A program made the translations under genes and the position numbers. A stretch of DNA of 64,000 bases, taken from NCBI RefSeq assembly GCF_001277175.1, contig NZ_CP012257.1:3224001-3288000 (forward strand), written 5' to 3'. The notes under the pieces were generated by a model, which had not been told where the DNA came from, did not search any database, and saw nothing but the letters and a program-made list of their open reading frames with translations. This stretch comes from Cronobacter universalis NCTC 9529. GTDB taxonomy: Bacteria > Pseudomonadota > Gammaproteobacteria > Enterobacterales > Enterobacteriaceae. Position 1 is the first letter of the stretch. Every line of letters begins with the position of its first letter. Positions 42,778 to 53,500 of this stretch are shown here, in pieces.

Positions 42778-42819
42778 ATCTCAATAGCGCACCCGCCGCC
42801 TCAATATCAAGCCACCAAC

Positions 42820-43989
42820 CTACCGCTCCCTTAACGCCTCTTTCACCTTGTTGAGCGGCTTAATCAAATAATCGAGCACCGTTTTCTGTCCGGTTTTAAT
42901 CTCCACGTTGGCGACCATCCCCGGCAGGATCGGGAAGCGCTTGCCGTTGCGGTTCTTCAGCTCCGCGCTTTGCGTGCGCACATAGACGCGGTAATAAAAC
43001 TGATCGCGTTTCACTTCATCCTGGAGCGTATCGGGCGAGACCATCTCCACCTCGCCTTTCAGATCGCCATAGATCGACGAATCGTACGCCGTAATCTTCA
43101 CCGTCGCCGGTAAACCCGGCCGGATATAGGCGATATCGCGCGGATTAATGCGCGTCTCCACCAGTAGCTGATCTTCCAGCGGGACGATCTCCATCAGCTT
43201 GCCGCCGGGCTGCAGCACGCCGCCCACCGTCGTCACCTGAATATCTTTCACCACTCCGCGCACCGGCGAAAACAGCGTGGCGCGATCGAGCTGATCCGCC
43301 TTACCCGCCATCGCCTGCAACTGCGCGTCAAGATCGGCGTTATTCTTCACCTGCTCCTCACGCGCGCGCACCGCAAACTGGTTACGCGCATCGTCCATTT
43401 TGCCTTTCAGCTCCGCGGCCTGACGTTGCAGACGAATGACTTCCACTTCGCTGGCAGCCCCTTTCGCCACCAGCGGCTGGGTCATGCGCAGCTCCGCCAT
43501 CACCAGATTGTAGGTTTTTTGCAGGTTCTCCAGCGTCTCGTTAAGGTTGCGGCGACGCGATTCATAGAGCTGACGCTCGCGAGCCACCAGCGCCGGTTCG
43601 CGCAGCGACTCCTCGCTAAACTGAAGCGGTTCGCCGGTCAGCTCCGAGCGCAGCCGTTCGCTGGAGGCGCGCAGCGCCCTCGCCCTCGCCGCCGCCTCGC
43701 CGTAGTTCGACTGAAACCGCGTCGGATCGAGCCGCGCCAGCATCTGCCCGCGCTCCACCACATCGCCTTCATGCACCATCAGCGCGTTAACGATCCCCCC
43801 GTCCAGACTCTCAATCACCTGCGCGCGGCTCGACGGCGTTATTTTGCCGGTGCCGACCGTCACCTCATCGAGCGTCGCGAACCATGCCCAGACGAAAAAC
43901 AGCACCAGCGCCGCCAGCGTCAGCCAGATAACCGACGAATAAAACCGCCCCTGACGCGCCAGCTCTTCCTGCATCGTTAATTGGCTCAT
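42820..43989 (-). CDS. bapD: Type I secretion adaptor (HlyD/LapC family membrane fusion protein)
   Basis: This periplasmic adaptor joins the ABC exporter to the outer-membrane channel. It has one N-terminal membrane segment (SSVIWLTLAALVLFFVWAWF, ~18-40), a lipoyl/barrel-sandwich half (VIESLDGGIVNALMVHEGDVVERGQ), a long coiled-coil hairpin (~100-240) and the HlyD C-terminal signature (GMVANVEIKTGQKTVLDYLIKPL). The start is ATG 43989 with AAGGAG six bases upstream; a TTG at 43992 is also in frame. It starts 9 bp after the exporter stop, so they are co-transcribed. The symbol follows the Salmonella bapABCD operon and is by synteny. Confidence 0.88.
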   Translation of the reverse strand: MSQLTMQEELARQGRFYSSVIWLTLAALVLFFVWAWFATLDEVTVGTGKITPSSRAQVIESLDGGIVNALMVHEGDVVERGQMLARLDPTRFQSNYGEAAARARALRASSERLRSELTGEPLQFSEESLREPALVARERQLYESRRRNLNETLENLQKTYNLVMAELRMTQPLVAKGAASEVEVIRLQRQAAELKGKMDDARNQFAVRAREEQVKNNADLDAQLQAMAGKADQLDRATLFSPVRGVVKDIQVTTVGGVLQPGGKLMEIVPLEDQLLVETRINPRDIAYIRPGLPATVKITAYDSSIYGDLKGEVEMVSPDTLQDEVKRDQFYYRVYVRTQSAELKNRNGKRFPILPGMVANVEIKTGQKTVLDYLIKPLNKVKEALRER

Positions 43990-43998
43990 CAATGCTCC

Positions 43999-46134
43999 TT
44001 ACGCCACCGAGGCGACATTGCTGTTGCGCTGCGCCTTCTGCAAAATGGCGTCGCGCGGGCCGTCCGCCACCACTTTGCCGTTTTCCATCACCACCACCCG
44101 GTCGACCAGCGACAGCAGCGCCGGGCGGTGCGTCACCAGCACCAGCGTGCGACCGGTCAGCCACTGGTGAAGCTGGCGGATAACATAGCTTTCCAGCTGT
44201 TCGTCCATTGAGGCGGTCGGCTCATCCAGCAGCACAATCTGCGGATTACGCACCAGCAGGCGGCTCAGCAGCACCATCTGGCGCTGCCCGCCGGAAAGCC
44301 CGCGTCCGCCTTCGTTAATCAGCCGGTCGAGGCTCGCGGCGTCATGCTGCACCATCGAGAGCGCGCCGCTGATGCGTAGCGCCTGCAACAGCTCGGCATC
44401 CGTGGCGTTGGGGTGCCCGAGCATCAGGTTCTGGCGCAGGGTGCCGAAAAAGAGCCGCGACTCCTGCGACAAAAAACCGACCTGGCGGCGCACGTCCATC
44501 GGATCGATATGCGCCAGATCCACGCCGTCGATAATCACTTTGCCTTTGCTCGCCTGCGCCTGGCCGGAGAGCAGCTTCAGCAGCGTGGATTTCCCGGCGC
44601 CCACTTTGCCGAGGATCGCCACGCGCTCGCCGGGTTTGATCTCAAGCGACGGCACCAGCAGCGCCTGATCGCCTTTTTCTTTGTCATAGCTGTACTGCAC
44701 ATCCTGAAACTGATAGTGGCCCGCCAGTACCGGGCAGTGCGCCATCTTGCTGCCCGCCTCTTTATCGAGCGGCTTTTTCAGCAGCTCATTGAGCCCGCTC
44801 ATGGCGGTTTTGGCGTGCTGCCAGCGGGAAAAGACCATCGTCAGTTGCATTAACGGCGCCAGCGTGCGTGAGGAAAGCAGGCTGCACGCCACCAGCGTCC
44901 CGGTGGTGATTTGTCCGTCGAGCACCAGATAACTGCCGAACACCAGCATGCCGGCGTAGGTGATTTGCTGCACCGTCGAGGCCCAGCCGCTTAAGCGCGC
45001 TCCCCAGACGCGCTGCTTCATGCCGATGCTCGCGCCGACGCTGTGCGTGTGTTCCCACTGGCGCTGAAAATAGGGCTCGGCCTGGAGCGCCTTGATATCC
45101 TCCACGCCTTCGATCGACTCCACCAGCACGGCGTTGCGGATAGCGCTCTCGCGCATCCCCTCTTTGGCGAGCTTCGCCATCGGCCACTGGATCAAAAGCC
45201 CCGGGATCACAATCAGCGGGATCGCGATAAGCGGGATCGCCACCAGTTGCCCGCCCACCAGCGCCATGATCCCGAGAAACAACAGCACAAACGGAATATC
45301 CATCGCCGCGCCGACGGTCGTGGAGGTCAACAGCTCGCGCACCTGATCGATTTCGCGCAGCTGCGAGATAAACGATCCGGTGGATTTCGGCCGTTCGTCG
45401 TTTTTAATCGCCATCGCGCGGGCATAAAACAGTGACGACACATTGAGATCGATATGCTTGCCCATAATGTCGGAGACATGCGTGCGGGCAAGGCGAATGA
45501 AAAACTCAAACAGCGCCGCCAGCAGCACGCCGAAAAAGAGCACCCACAGCGTCGGGAACGACTCCGCCGGGATCACGCGGTCATAGACCTGCATTGAGAA
45601 CAGAATACCCGCCAGCGCCAGCACGTTGCCGAGCACCGACGCCAGCGAAATCTCCGCAAGCTTACGTCCGGTGTGCCGGAAGTGGCGCCAGAACCAGTGC
45701 TGCTCGTACGGCCGGGTGAAATCATCGATGCGCGCGTCGCGCCCGCGGGCGGCGATGCCGAGCAACGCCACCTCCGGTTTGACGCGCTTCAGTAACTCAT
45801 CCAGCGGCTCTTCGCGCACCAGGTCACCGCCTTCGCTCAGCCAGTAAGTCACCACGCCGTCGGCGTCGATGGCTTCCAGCAGCATCAGACCGCCCTCTTC
45901 CAGCTGCACGATGACCGGCAGCGTCTGGCTGTTCCAGCGCATGTTGTCAATCGGCGTCAGGCGCACCTGTAAGCCCATCAGCGCCGCGAGCCGGTCAAGT
46001 CGCGGCGCGAGCGGCAGATTTTCAAACCAGCGCATCTGCTGGCGCACCGCCGGCGCGTCGGCGGGCAGTCCGAAACGCCCTGCCGCGCGCGTCATGGCGC
46101 GGATCCAGCTTTCGGTATCGGGGATCTGAGACAT
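43999..46134 (-). CDS. bapC: Type I secretion ABC permease/ATPase (LapB/BapC type)
   Basis: This inner-membrane exporter powers secretion of the adhesin. The 711-residue protein has an N-terminal C39-like domain (1-~130) without the catalytic Cys, so it binds substrate rather than cutting it. A six-helix transmembrane domain (~165-430) and an ABC ATPase follow. Walker A is GKVGAGKST near residue 510, the signature is LSGGQ, Walker B is IVLLDEPTASMD and the H-loop is VTHRP. The start follows AAGGAGTAGCA. The TolC-like gene upstream ends 24 bp before it. Confidence 0.93.
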   Translation of the reverse strand: MSQIPDTESWIRAMTRAAGRFGLPADAPAVRQQMRWFENLPLAPRLDRLAALMGLQVRLTPIDNMRWNSQTLPVIVQLEEGGLMLLEAIDADGVVTYWLSEGGDLVREEPLDELLKRVKPEVALLGIAARGRDARIDDFTRPYEQHWFWRHFRHTGRKLAEISLASVLGNVLALAGILFSMQVYDRVIPAESFPTLWVLFFGVLLAALFEFFIRLARTHVSDIMGKHIDLNVSSLFYARAMAIKNDERPKSTGSFISQLREIDQVRELLTSTTVGAAMDIPFVLLFLGIMALVGGQLVAIPLIAIPLIVIPGLLIQWPMAKLAKEGMRESAIRNAVLVESIEGVEDIKALQAEPYFQRQWEHTHSVGASIGMKQRVWGARLSGWASTVQQITYAGMLVFGSYLVLDGQITTGTLVACSLLSSRTLAPLMQLTMVFSRWQHAKTAMSGLNELLKKPLDKEAGSKMAHCPVLAGHYQFQDVQYSYDKEKGDQALLVPSLEIKPGERVAILGKVGAGKSTLLKLLSGQAQASKGKVIIDGVDLAHIDPMDVRRQVGFLSQESRLFFGTLRQNLMLGHPNATDAELLQALRISGALSMVQHDAASLDRLINEGGRGLSGGQRQMVLLSRLLVRNPQIVLLDEPTASMDEQLESYVIRQLHQWLTGRTLVLVTHRPALLSLVDRVVVMENGKVVADGPRDAILQKAQRNSNVASVA

Positions 46135-46157
46135 TGCTACTCCTTAAAATGCCGCGC

Positions 46158-47507
46158 TTACAGCGACGGCAGCGTATCGCCGGTCATCCGGGCGCGTTCA
46201 ATGCCAAGCATATCGAGCAGGTTATCCACCGCGGCGGCGTAGCGCACCGCGGCGTCCCACGCGTCATAGCGGGCGGTAATGGCCAGCGTGTCGGCCTGAA
46301 AAACGTCCTGTTCGATGCTCAGAAGATCGTTAAGGCTGCGCTTGCTGAGACGGTATTCATCGCGGTACACCTCCCGGGCGTGCCCGGCGCTGGCGATCTG
46401 CTGTTCGCCCGCCTGCTGGCGCTGCTGCGCCCCGGTCAAATCGGCCCAGGCGGTGGCGGCTTTCTGGTTGATATCAAGCTTGCTCGCCTCGACATCCGCG
46501 CGCGCGCTGGCGCGATCGCCCTCTGCCGCCTCCACGCGGGCGCTCACCGCGCCGCCCTGATAGACCGGCGCGTCCACCACCAGCTGTACCTGGTCATCCC
46601 AGTAGTTGGCATTGTCGTTCTGATAGCGCGTGCGCCCGGCCTGCACCGAGACCGTCGGCCAGTGCTGGGCCTGCGCCTGGCGGATGCGCTGTTCGGCGGC
46701 GAGCTGTCTGGCCTGGGCGGCGCGCACCGCGTTGGTCTGTTCATAACGCAGTGATTTGAGCGTAATCGGCTGGCGCAGCAAATCCTCCGGCAGATCCGGC
46801 AGCGTGTCGGCCACCACGCCAGTGAGCACGCTTAACGCCGCCTGGGCCGAGCGCGTCTGGGCGCGATATTGCTCAAGTGTTGCGTTCATCCCGGCGATGC
46901 GGCTTTGCGCCTGTAACACATCCGACTGCGTGCTGAGCCCGGCCTCTGAGCGTAAATCCGCCATATTCTGTACCGAGCGCAGCGATTCCAGATTGCGCTC
47001 AGCGGCCGCGGCGAGGCTCTGGTAGCGACGCACCTGTAAATACGCCTGAAGCGTCTGCATCCCGACCTGGTTCAGGGTGTCGTAAAGCTGAAAACGGTAG
47101 GCTTCGGAGAGATTTTCCTGCTCGTCGATGCTACCGCCGGTTTTGCCGAAATCGTAAATCAGCTGCTTAAGGTTCACGCCGCCTGCGGCGTTGCTGTTGA
47201 GGGAGCCGGAGGAATCGGTGCGGTGGTTACGCCCGACGTTGCCCTGTAAGGAGACTTGCGGAAACCAGGCGCTCTGCGCCTCTTCCAGGTTGGCCTTGCC
47301 GACGCGGATTTGCGCTGCGGCCTGCGAGATTTTAGGGTTGCGCGCAAAGGCGCGAAGTATGGCTTCTTTTATGGTGAGCTGCGCCTGCAGCTGTTCGGCC
47401 GGGGCGTTCTGCCAGGCAAACTCCTCCTGTGAAACGGCGGGAAAACTGATTAAAACGGTTGTCAGCAGCAATGCCAGCCGCCGGTAGCGCATTATTTTAT
47501 TGTGCAT
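46158..47507 (-). CDS. bapB: TolC-family outer-membrane channel of the type I secretion system
   Basis: The 449-residue precursor has a signal peptide (LALLLTTVLISFPAVS, cut before ~residue 27). Two OEP repeats follow, each with long helices (AAQIRVGKANLEEAQSAWFP and AARTSGIDARRLEI-like coiled segments are typical; here PQVSLQGNVGRNHRTD marks the first barrel strand). The LapE/AggA-like motif DLTGAQQRQQAGEQQIASA lies in the second half. It forms the trimeric exit duct for BapA. ATG 47507 follows GGTGGAAACAGG. It lies 86 bp downstream of bapA on the same strand. Confidence 0.9.
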   Translation of the reverse strand: MHNKIMRYRRLALLLTTVLISFPAVSQEEFAWQNAPAEQLQAQLTIKEAILRAFARNPKISQAAAQIRVGKANLEEAQSAWFPQVSLQGNVGRNHRTDSSGSLNSNAAGGVNLKQLIYDFGKTGGSIDEQENLSEAYRFQLYDTLNQVGMQTLQAYLQVRRYQSLAAAAERNLESLRSVQNMADLRSEAGLSTQSDVLQAQSRIAGMNATLEQYRAQTRSAQAALSVLTGVVADTLPDLPEDLLRQPITLKSLRYEQTNAVRAAQARQLAAEQRIRQAQAQHWPTVSVQAGRTRYQNDNANYWDDQVQLVVDAPVYQGGAVSARVEAAEGDRASARADVEASKLDINQKAATAWADLTGAQQRQQAGEQQIASAGHAREVYRDEYRLSKRSLNDLLSIEQDVFQADTLAITARYDAWDAAVRYAAAVDNLLDMLGIERARMTGDTLPSL

Positions 47508-47593
47508 CCTGTTTCCACCTTAAAAGCGCCGCCTGCGCGGCTGGTGATATTGTTAAAATGACGCAGGCGCCTCATCCCTGAGGCGCTGTCGTG

Positions 47594-50500
47594 TTAAACC
47601 ATATTGACGTGCAATCCGTGCTGGATCAGGACATCCCCCAGGGTGTTGGTTTGCGAACTGTTATGCCAGACGTCGAACTGCACGCCGTCCACTTCCCGCT
47701 GTCCGCTCACTTCCCAGATATCGCTGCCGCCTTTCACCAGATTGACCTGATCCCCGTTGACGCCTTTGACGAGCAGATCGTCTTCCGGTTTGTCGGTTAA
47801 GGTCAGCGCCTGGTGCAGATCCAGCGTCAGGCTGTTGGTGCCGGACTTACCGAGATCGAAGATCTCGATGTGCTGGATCTGGCCGCTCAGCGCGGTCAGG
47901 TCGAGTTTGATATTGACGCCATCGATAACCAGCGTGTCGGTACCCGCGCCGCCGTCGAGCGACGCGAAACCGAGCGTGGCGAGATGAATCGTGTCGCTGC
48001 CGCTGCCGCCCTGCAACGACTCGCCGCTCAAGCTGGTGCCGTCGGCGAGATCGATGCTGACGCCGCCGATGGTGTAACCGCCTGCGACGCTGGCGCTGTC
48101 ATCCGTCGTGGTGGCGCTGTCATGGCTGGTCTGTTCCGTGGTGGCCGCCACCGCGGCGATTTTCGCAGTCGTCGCCGTCTGCTGGCTGTCGGTCTGCGTG
48201 GCGGTCTGGCTGTTCTCATCGGAAAGCGCGAGCAGCGACGCCTCGTGCTCGACGCTCATGGCCGCGAACGTCGGGTTCGGGTTCGTGGTGGAGAGGATCT
48301 GCCCACCGAGGCTGACGTTCAGGTAGCCGGTGTTGCCCGCCACATCCGTGGCGTAAATATTCAGCACGCTGGAGAGCGACAGCAGTTGCAGAATATTCAG
48401 CCCCAGACCGAGCGTGGCGGACCAGTTACCGTTGCTGTCAGTCAGCGCCGTGGTATTAACCGTCCCGTTCAGCAGCGACAGATGCACCACCGAGCCCGGC
48501 GCCAGGTTGGTGGAGCCGCCGCGCAGCGTCAGTCCGGTTGAGAGCAGCGTAAGCGGGTTAAGGCTTGCGAGCGGCGTAAACGACAGCGTCGGCGTGGTGA
48601 GTTTTACCGTCACGTCGCTGCTGGTGCTGTTAACGTTGCCCACTTTATCCGTCACCGACACGCCCACTTTCAGCGCGCCGCTGGTCAGCCCCTGCAAAAT
48701 GGTGCTGGTGACCGGCAGCGTCCAGGTGCCGTCGCTGCCGACCGTCGCGTTATAGGTATTGGCGCCGAGCGTCACTTTCACCGTCGCGCCGTCCGCCGCG
48801 CCGCTGATTTTCCCGCTGATGGTCTGGCCGCTGCCCGCTTCGCTGACGTTCAGATAGCCGTCGTTGCCAAACAGCGAGGTCAGCGACACGGCCGGCAGCG
48901 AGTGGGTAATCACATTCAGCACGCCGCTGGTGCTGGTGCTGTTGCCCGCCGGGTTGGTGACGCTGGCGTTCACCGTCAGCGTGCCGTCAAGCAGCCCGCT
49001 GAGATCGGTTTTCGGCACCGACAGCTGCCAGGTGCCGTCGTTACCGACGGTCGTGACGTAGTTTTTACCGCCGAGCGACACCGTGACCTGCGAGCCCACG
49101 GCGTTGGTGCTGGTGCCGGTAATGGTCTGGGCGCTCAGGATATCGGTGGCGTTAAGGCCGTTATCACCAAACAGCGAGGTAATGGCGAGCGTCGGCAGCG
49201 CGCCGATGTTCACCGTCAGCCCGCCGCTGGCGGTGGTGGTGTTGCCTGCCGCATCGCGCGCCGTCACGGTAACGTTCAGCGGGCCGTCAGCCAGCCCCTG
49301 GAGGGAAGTGGTCGGCACAGAGACTTGCCAGGTGCCGTCGGCGCGCACCGTGGTGTTAAACGTCAGCGCGCCCAGTTTGACCGTCAGCGCGCTGCCCGCC
49401 GCCAGGTTGGTGGCGGTGCCGCTGATAAGCTGCGGGCTCAGCAGGTCGCTCAGGCTCAGGTTGCTGTCGCCAAAAATCGGATTGACCGCCACCTGCGGGA
49501 GGGCCTGGACAATCGCGCTAACCACCTGCGAGCCGGTCGCCACGTTGCCCACCGGGTCGGTGACGCTGGCGCTGACCGTCAGCGTGCCGTCCTGGACACC
49601 CTTCAGCGTCGCGGCCGGTACGCTCACCGACCAGGCGCCGTTGTTGATCGCCGCCGTGAAGGTAGTGCCGCCAACGTTAAGCGTGACCGTACCGCTCGCG
49701 AGATTGCTGGTGCCGCTAATGACCTGCCCGGCGTTCGCTTCCGCCGCGTTCAGCCAGCCGTCGCCGCCGAAGAGCGTATTGATAGCGACCGTCGGCAGCG
49801 TGGTAATGCCCACCACCACCGGCGCGCCGTTTACCGTCGTGGTATTGCCGTCCGGCGTCGTGATAGTCACGCGCGGCGTCAGAGAGCCTTCCGCCAGCGA
49901 GGCGAGATCGGTCGGGTTAAGCTGAATGCTGAAGCGTCCGCCGGTGCCTACCGTGCCGGTAAAGGTTCGCGAACCGAGCGCCACGCTGACGCTGGAGCCC
50001 GCCGTCGCGTTGGTGACCACGCCAGAAATCGTCTGGCTGACCAGCGCGTCGGTGGCGTTCAGCAGCCCGTCGCCGAAGACCGAGAGCGACGTGAGCGCAG
50101 GCGCCACCAGATCCAGCGTCAGCGATCCGGTCGCGGAGGCGGTGTTGCCGTTGGCGTCAGAGGCGGTCACGGTCACCGTCTGGTTCCCGGTGGCTAATCC
50201 TGTCAGCGCGCTCTGCACGGCTTCCGGCAGATTCACGCTCCAGACGCCGTTCGGGCCGACCGTCGCCGTAAAGGCCGGCGTACCGCCAATCTGAATGGTG
50301 ATGGTCTGCCCGGCGAGACCAGTCGTGGTGCCGCTCAGCGTTCCCTGCAACAGCTCCGGGATACTCAGCGTGCCGTCGCCAAACAGCGAGCCGATGTTAA
50401 TCGTCGGCAGGTTATTAATGGCGACGTTAAAGGTCGCGCCGGTCGTGTTGACGTTGCCCGCGTTATCGGTGACCACCACCTGGAGCGCGGCTTGGCCATC

Positions 50501-53500
50501 CGGCAGCGCGCCGAGCAGCGTGGACGGCAGCGTCGCCGTCCAGCGTCCGGCGTCGTCTACTACCGCCGTCAGGCGCTGACCCGCGAAGTTAACAATGATG
50601 GACGAGACATTTTCGGCATTGCTGACGACGCCGCTGATGGTCTGGTTAACGGTGCTTTCGGCGAAGTTAATCAGGTTATCGGTGCCGACCAGCACCTGGC
50701 TTACCACCGGTACGTCGGTCAGCGCCAGGTTGATGTCGATGATTTCGTTACGCACGTTGCCGAAGGCGTCGGTGACGTTCAGCTGCACCTGCAGGGTGTT
50801 ATCGACAATGCCCTGCCAGAGGCTCGGCGGGAAGTCGACCGAGATGCGCCCGTCGCCGCCCACCAGCGCGTTAAGCGGAATGTTCACATCGGTGCCGACC
50901 AGCGTCGCCGTCACCGTCGCGCCGCGGTAGTCGCCGCTCAGCTGCCCGGTCAGCGTCTGGGTCACCAGCGATTCCGCCACGTTCAGGATGCCGTCGCCGC
51001 CGAACAGATCGTCCACCAGCACGCCAAACCCTTTATTCAACGCCACATTCAGCGCCACGTTATTGGTGGAGGTGTTGCCCTGCGCGTCGGTGGAGGAGAT
51101 GTTGATCACCTGCGCGCCGTCGGTCAGCGTAGTGAGATCGACCTGCGGGAAGGTGTAGTTCCAGTTGCCGTCCTGATCCACGGTGGCGGTTTCGGTCAAC
51201 GGCCCGAGACGCAGCGTGACCGTCTGGCCCGGCTCGCCGGTGCCCTGCAGCACCAGCCCGCCCGCCGCGTTCACGGTGTTGAGCACCGCAGGCACGCCCG
51301 CGGCGTCCACCGTCAGCAGCGGCCCGTCGGCATTGAGGGTGACGGTACGGGTATCGGTATCGGTGTTGCCCGCCGCGTCGGTAAGGGTCGCGGTGACGGC
51401 GTAGGTACCGTCAGGCAAGCCGGAGACCGCGCTTTGCGGCACGGTGACGCTCCACGCGCCATCCGAGCCGACCACGGCGTAATAGGTTTCACCGTTAAAA
51501 GTGACGGTGACCTGGCGGCCCGCCTCGGAGGTGCTGGCGGTGCCATTCAGCACCAGCGGCTGCGTGGCCTCGGTGGCGTCTATCACGTTATCGCCCGCGA
51601 TAGCGCCGACGGTCACCTCCGGCGGCACCGTATCGAGCGCGACCGTCACGTTGGTGGTGGCGGGCGTGCCGCCATCGGTCGTCGCGACGATGGTGTAGTT
51701 GCCCTGATCCGGGAACTGCGTGGCGGGCACATCCAGCGACCAACTGCCGTCCGGCTGGACGGTCGCTGTGCCGACGGTCGCGCCGTTAACCTGCACGGTG
51801 ACCTGCGTGACGTCGCCGAGCGTGGTGCCGGAAATCGTCACCGCATCGCCCAGCTCGCCCGCGTTAATGATGTTATCGCCCGCGACCGGGTTAATGGCGA
51901 CGGCGACCGCCGGCGGCGTGGTGTCGATATCCACGTTTACCGCAGGCGCTGTCGCCACGTTGCCCGCTTTATCGGTGACCGTCGCGGTGATCTGCTCGGG
52001 GCCGTTAGCCAGCGTCGCCAGCTGCGCCGGAGAAAGCTGAAGCGACCAGGTATTGCCGTTCTGCACCGTGGTGGTAAAGATTTGTCCGGCCAGGGTGACT
52101 GTAATGGTCTGCCCCGGTTCGACGTTAGTGACCGTCCCGGTAATCTTCTGGGTCTGCTGGCTCTCCGCCCCGCTCAGGCCATCGCCGCCAAACGGCGCGT
52201 CGATGGTGAGCGTCGGCGCGGCAAGCGACACATAGAGCGGCGCGCTGGTGACGGCGGTGTTGCCCGCCCCATCCACCAGGCTCACATTCACCGATTGCAG
52301 GCCGTTGGGTACGCCCGCCCAGTCATCCGCCGTGAGATTCAGCGTCCAGGTGTTGCCGGTGACGGTTACGCTTTCAGGCCCGAAGGTTTTGTTGCCGATG
52401 GTGACGGTGATCCGGCTGCCCGCCGGGAGATCGCTGGTCAGCGTGCCGCTAATGGCGCTGGCGGCCCCCGCCTCGGCGATATTCACGTAACCATCGCCAA
52501 ACAGCGGCTGCGTGAGCGCCACCTGCGGCGGCGTCAGCGCGGCCTGGAATGTCACGTCAATATCGTTGCTATTACCGAAGTTATCCTGCGCCACAATGGT
52601 CAACGTGTGTTCGCCAGGCGTCAGGCCGGAGAGCGCGCCCGCCGGAAGCTCCAGCGTCCAGTTGCCTGCGTTGTCGACATCCGCCACATAGGTGGTGCCG
52701 TTAACGTCGATAGTAACGGTCACATACTGGTTATTGCCCGTAATACCCGTGGTGCCGGCAAGCGTCAGCGGCCCGTTGGCTTCGCTGATGTTCAGAATGT
52801 CGTTGTCGCCAAACAGCGTGGTGGCCGCAGGCGCCGGCAGTTGCGTCTGTACCTGGAACGAGCCCGGTTCGCTGTCGACGTTGTCGAAGGCGTCGCTGAC
52901 GTTCACCAGGAAGTTTTGCGTACTGCCCGGCGTCAGGCCCGTAAACGCCGTCGACGGCAGGGTCACCGACCAGTCGCCGTTCTCCAGCACCGTACCGGTG
53001 TAGGTGGTGCCGTTCAGCACAATCTCTACCGTCTGGCCCGCCCCGCTGACGCCGGTGCTGCCGGTGATCGTCTGGGCCGCGCCCGCTTCGGCGTTATTGA
53101 GCGCGCCGTCGATAAACGGCGTGTTGATGGTGGCGTCCGGCACGGCGTTAATACGCGCTTCAAAGCTGGTGGTGCCGGTGTTGGTGTTGCCCGCCGTATC
53201 GGTGACGACCACGGTGACAGGGATTGTGCCATCCGGCAGCGCCTGGAGCTGCGCAGGGGTAAGCGGCAGCGACCAGTTGCCGTCGGCATCGACGGTGGCC
53301 TGCACCATCGCCCCGTTATTAAGGCTCACCATCACCGTAGCGATGCGGCCGGCAGGCAGGTCCGTCGTCCCGCTGAGCGTACCGCCCGCGGCGGCTTCAG
53401 CGACATTGAGCACGCCATCGGTAAACGGTACCGTCACCACCGGCACCGGGAGCGGGTCGGCATAGACGGTAAAGGCGGTATCCGGGCTGGTCACGCTGTT

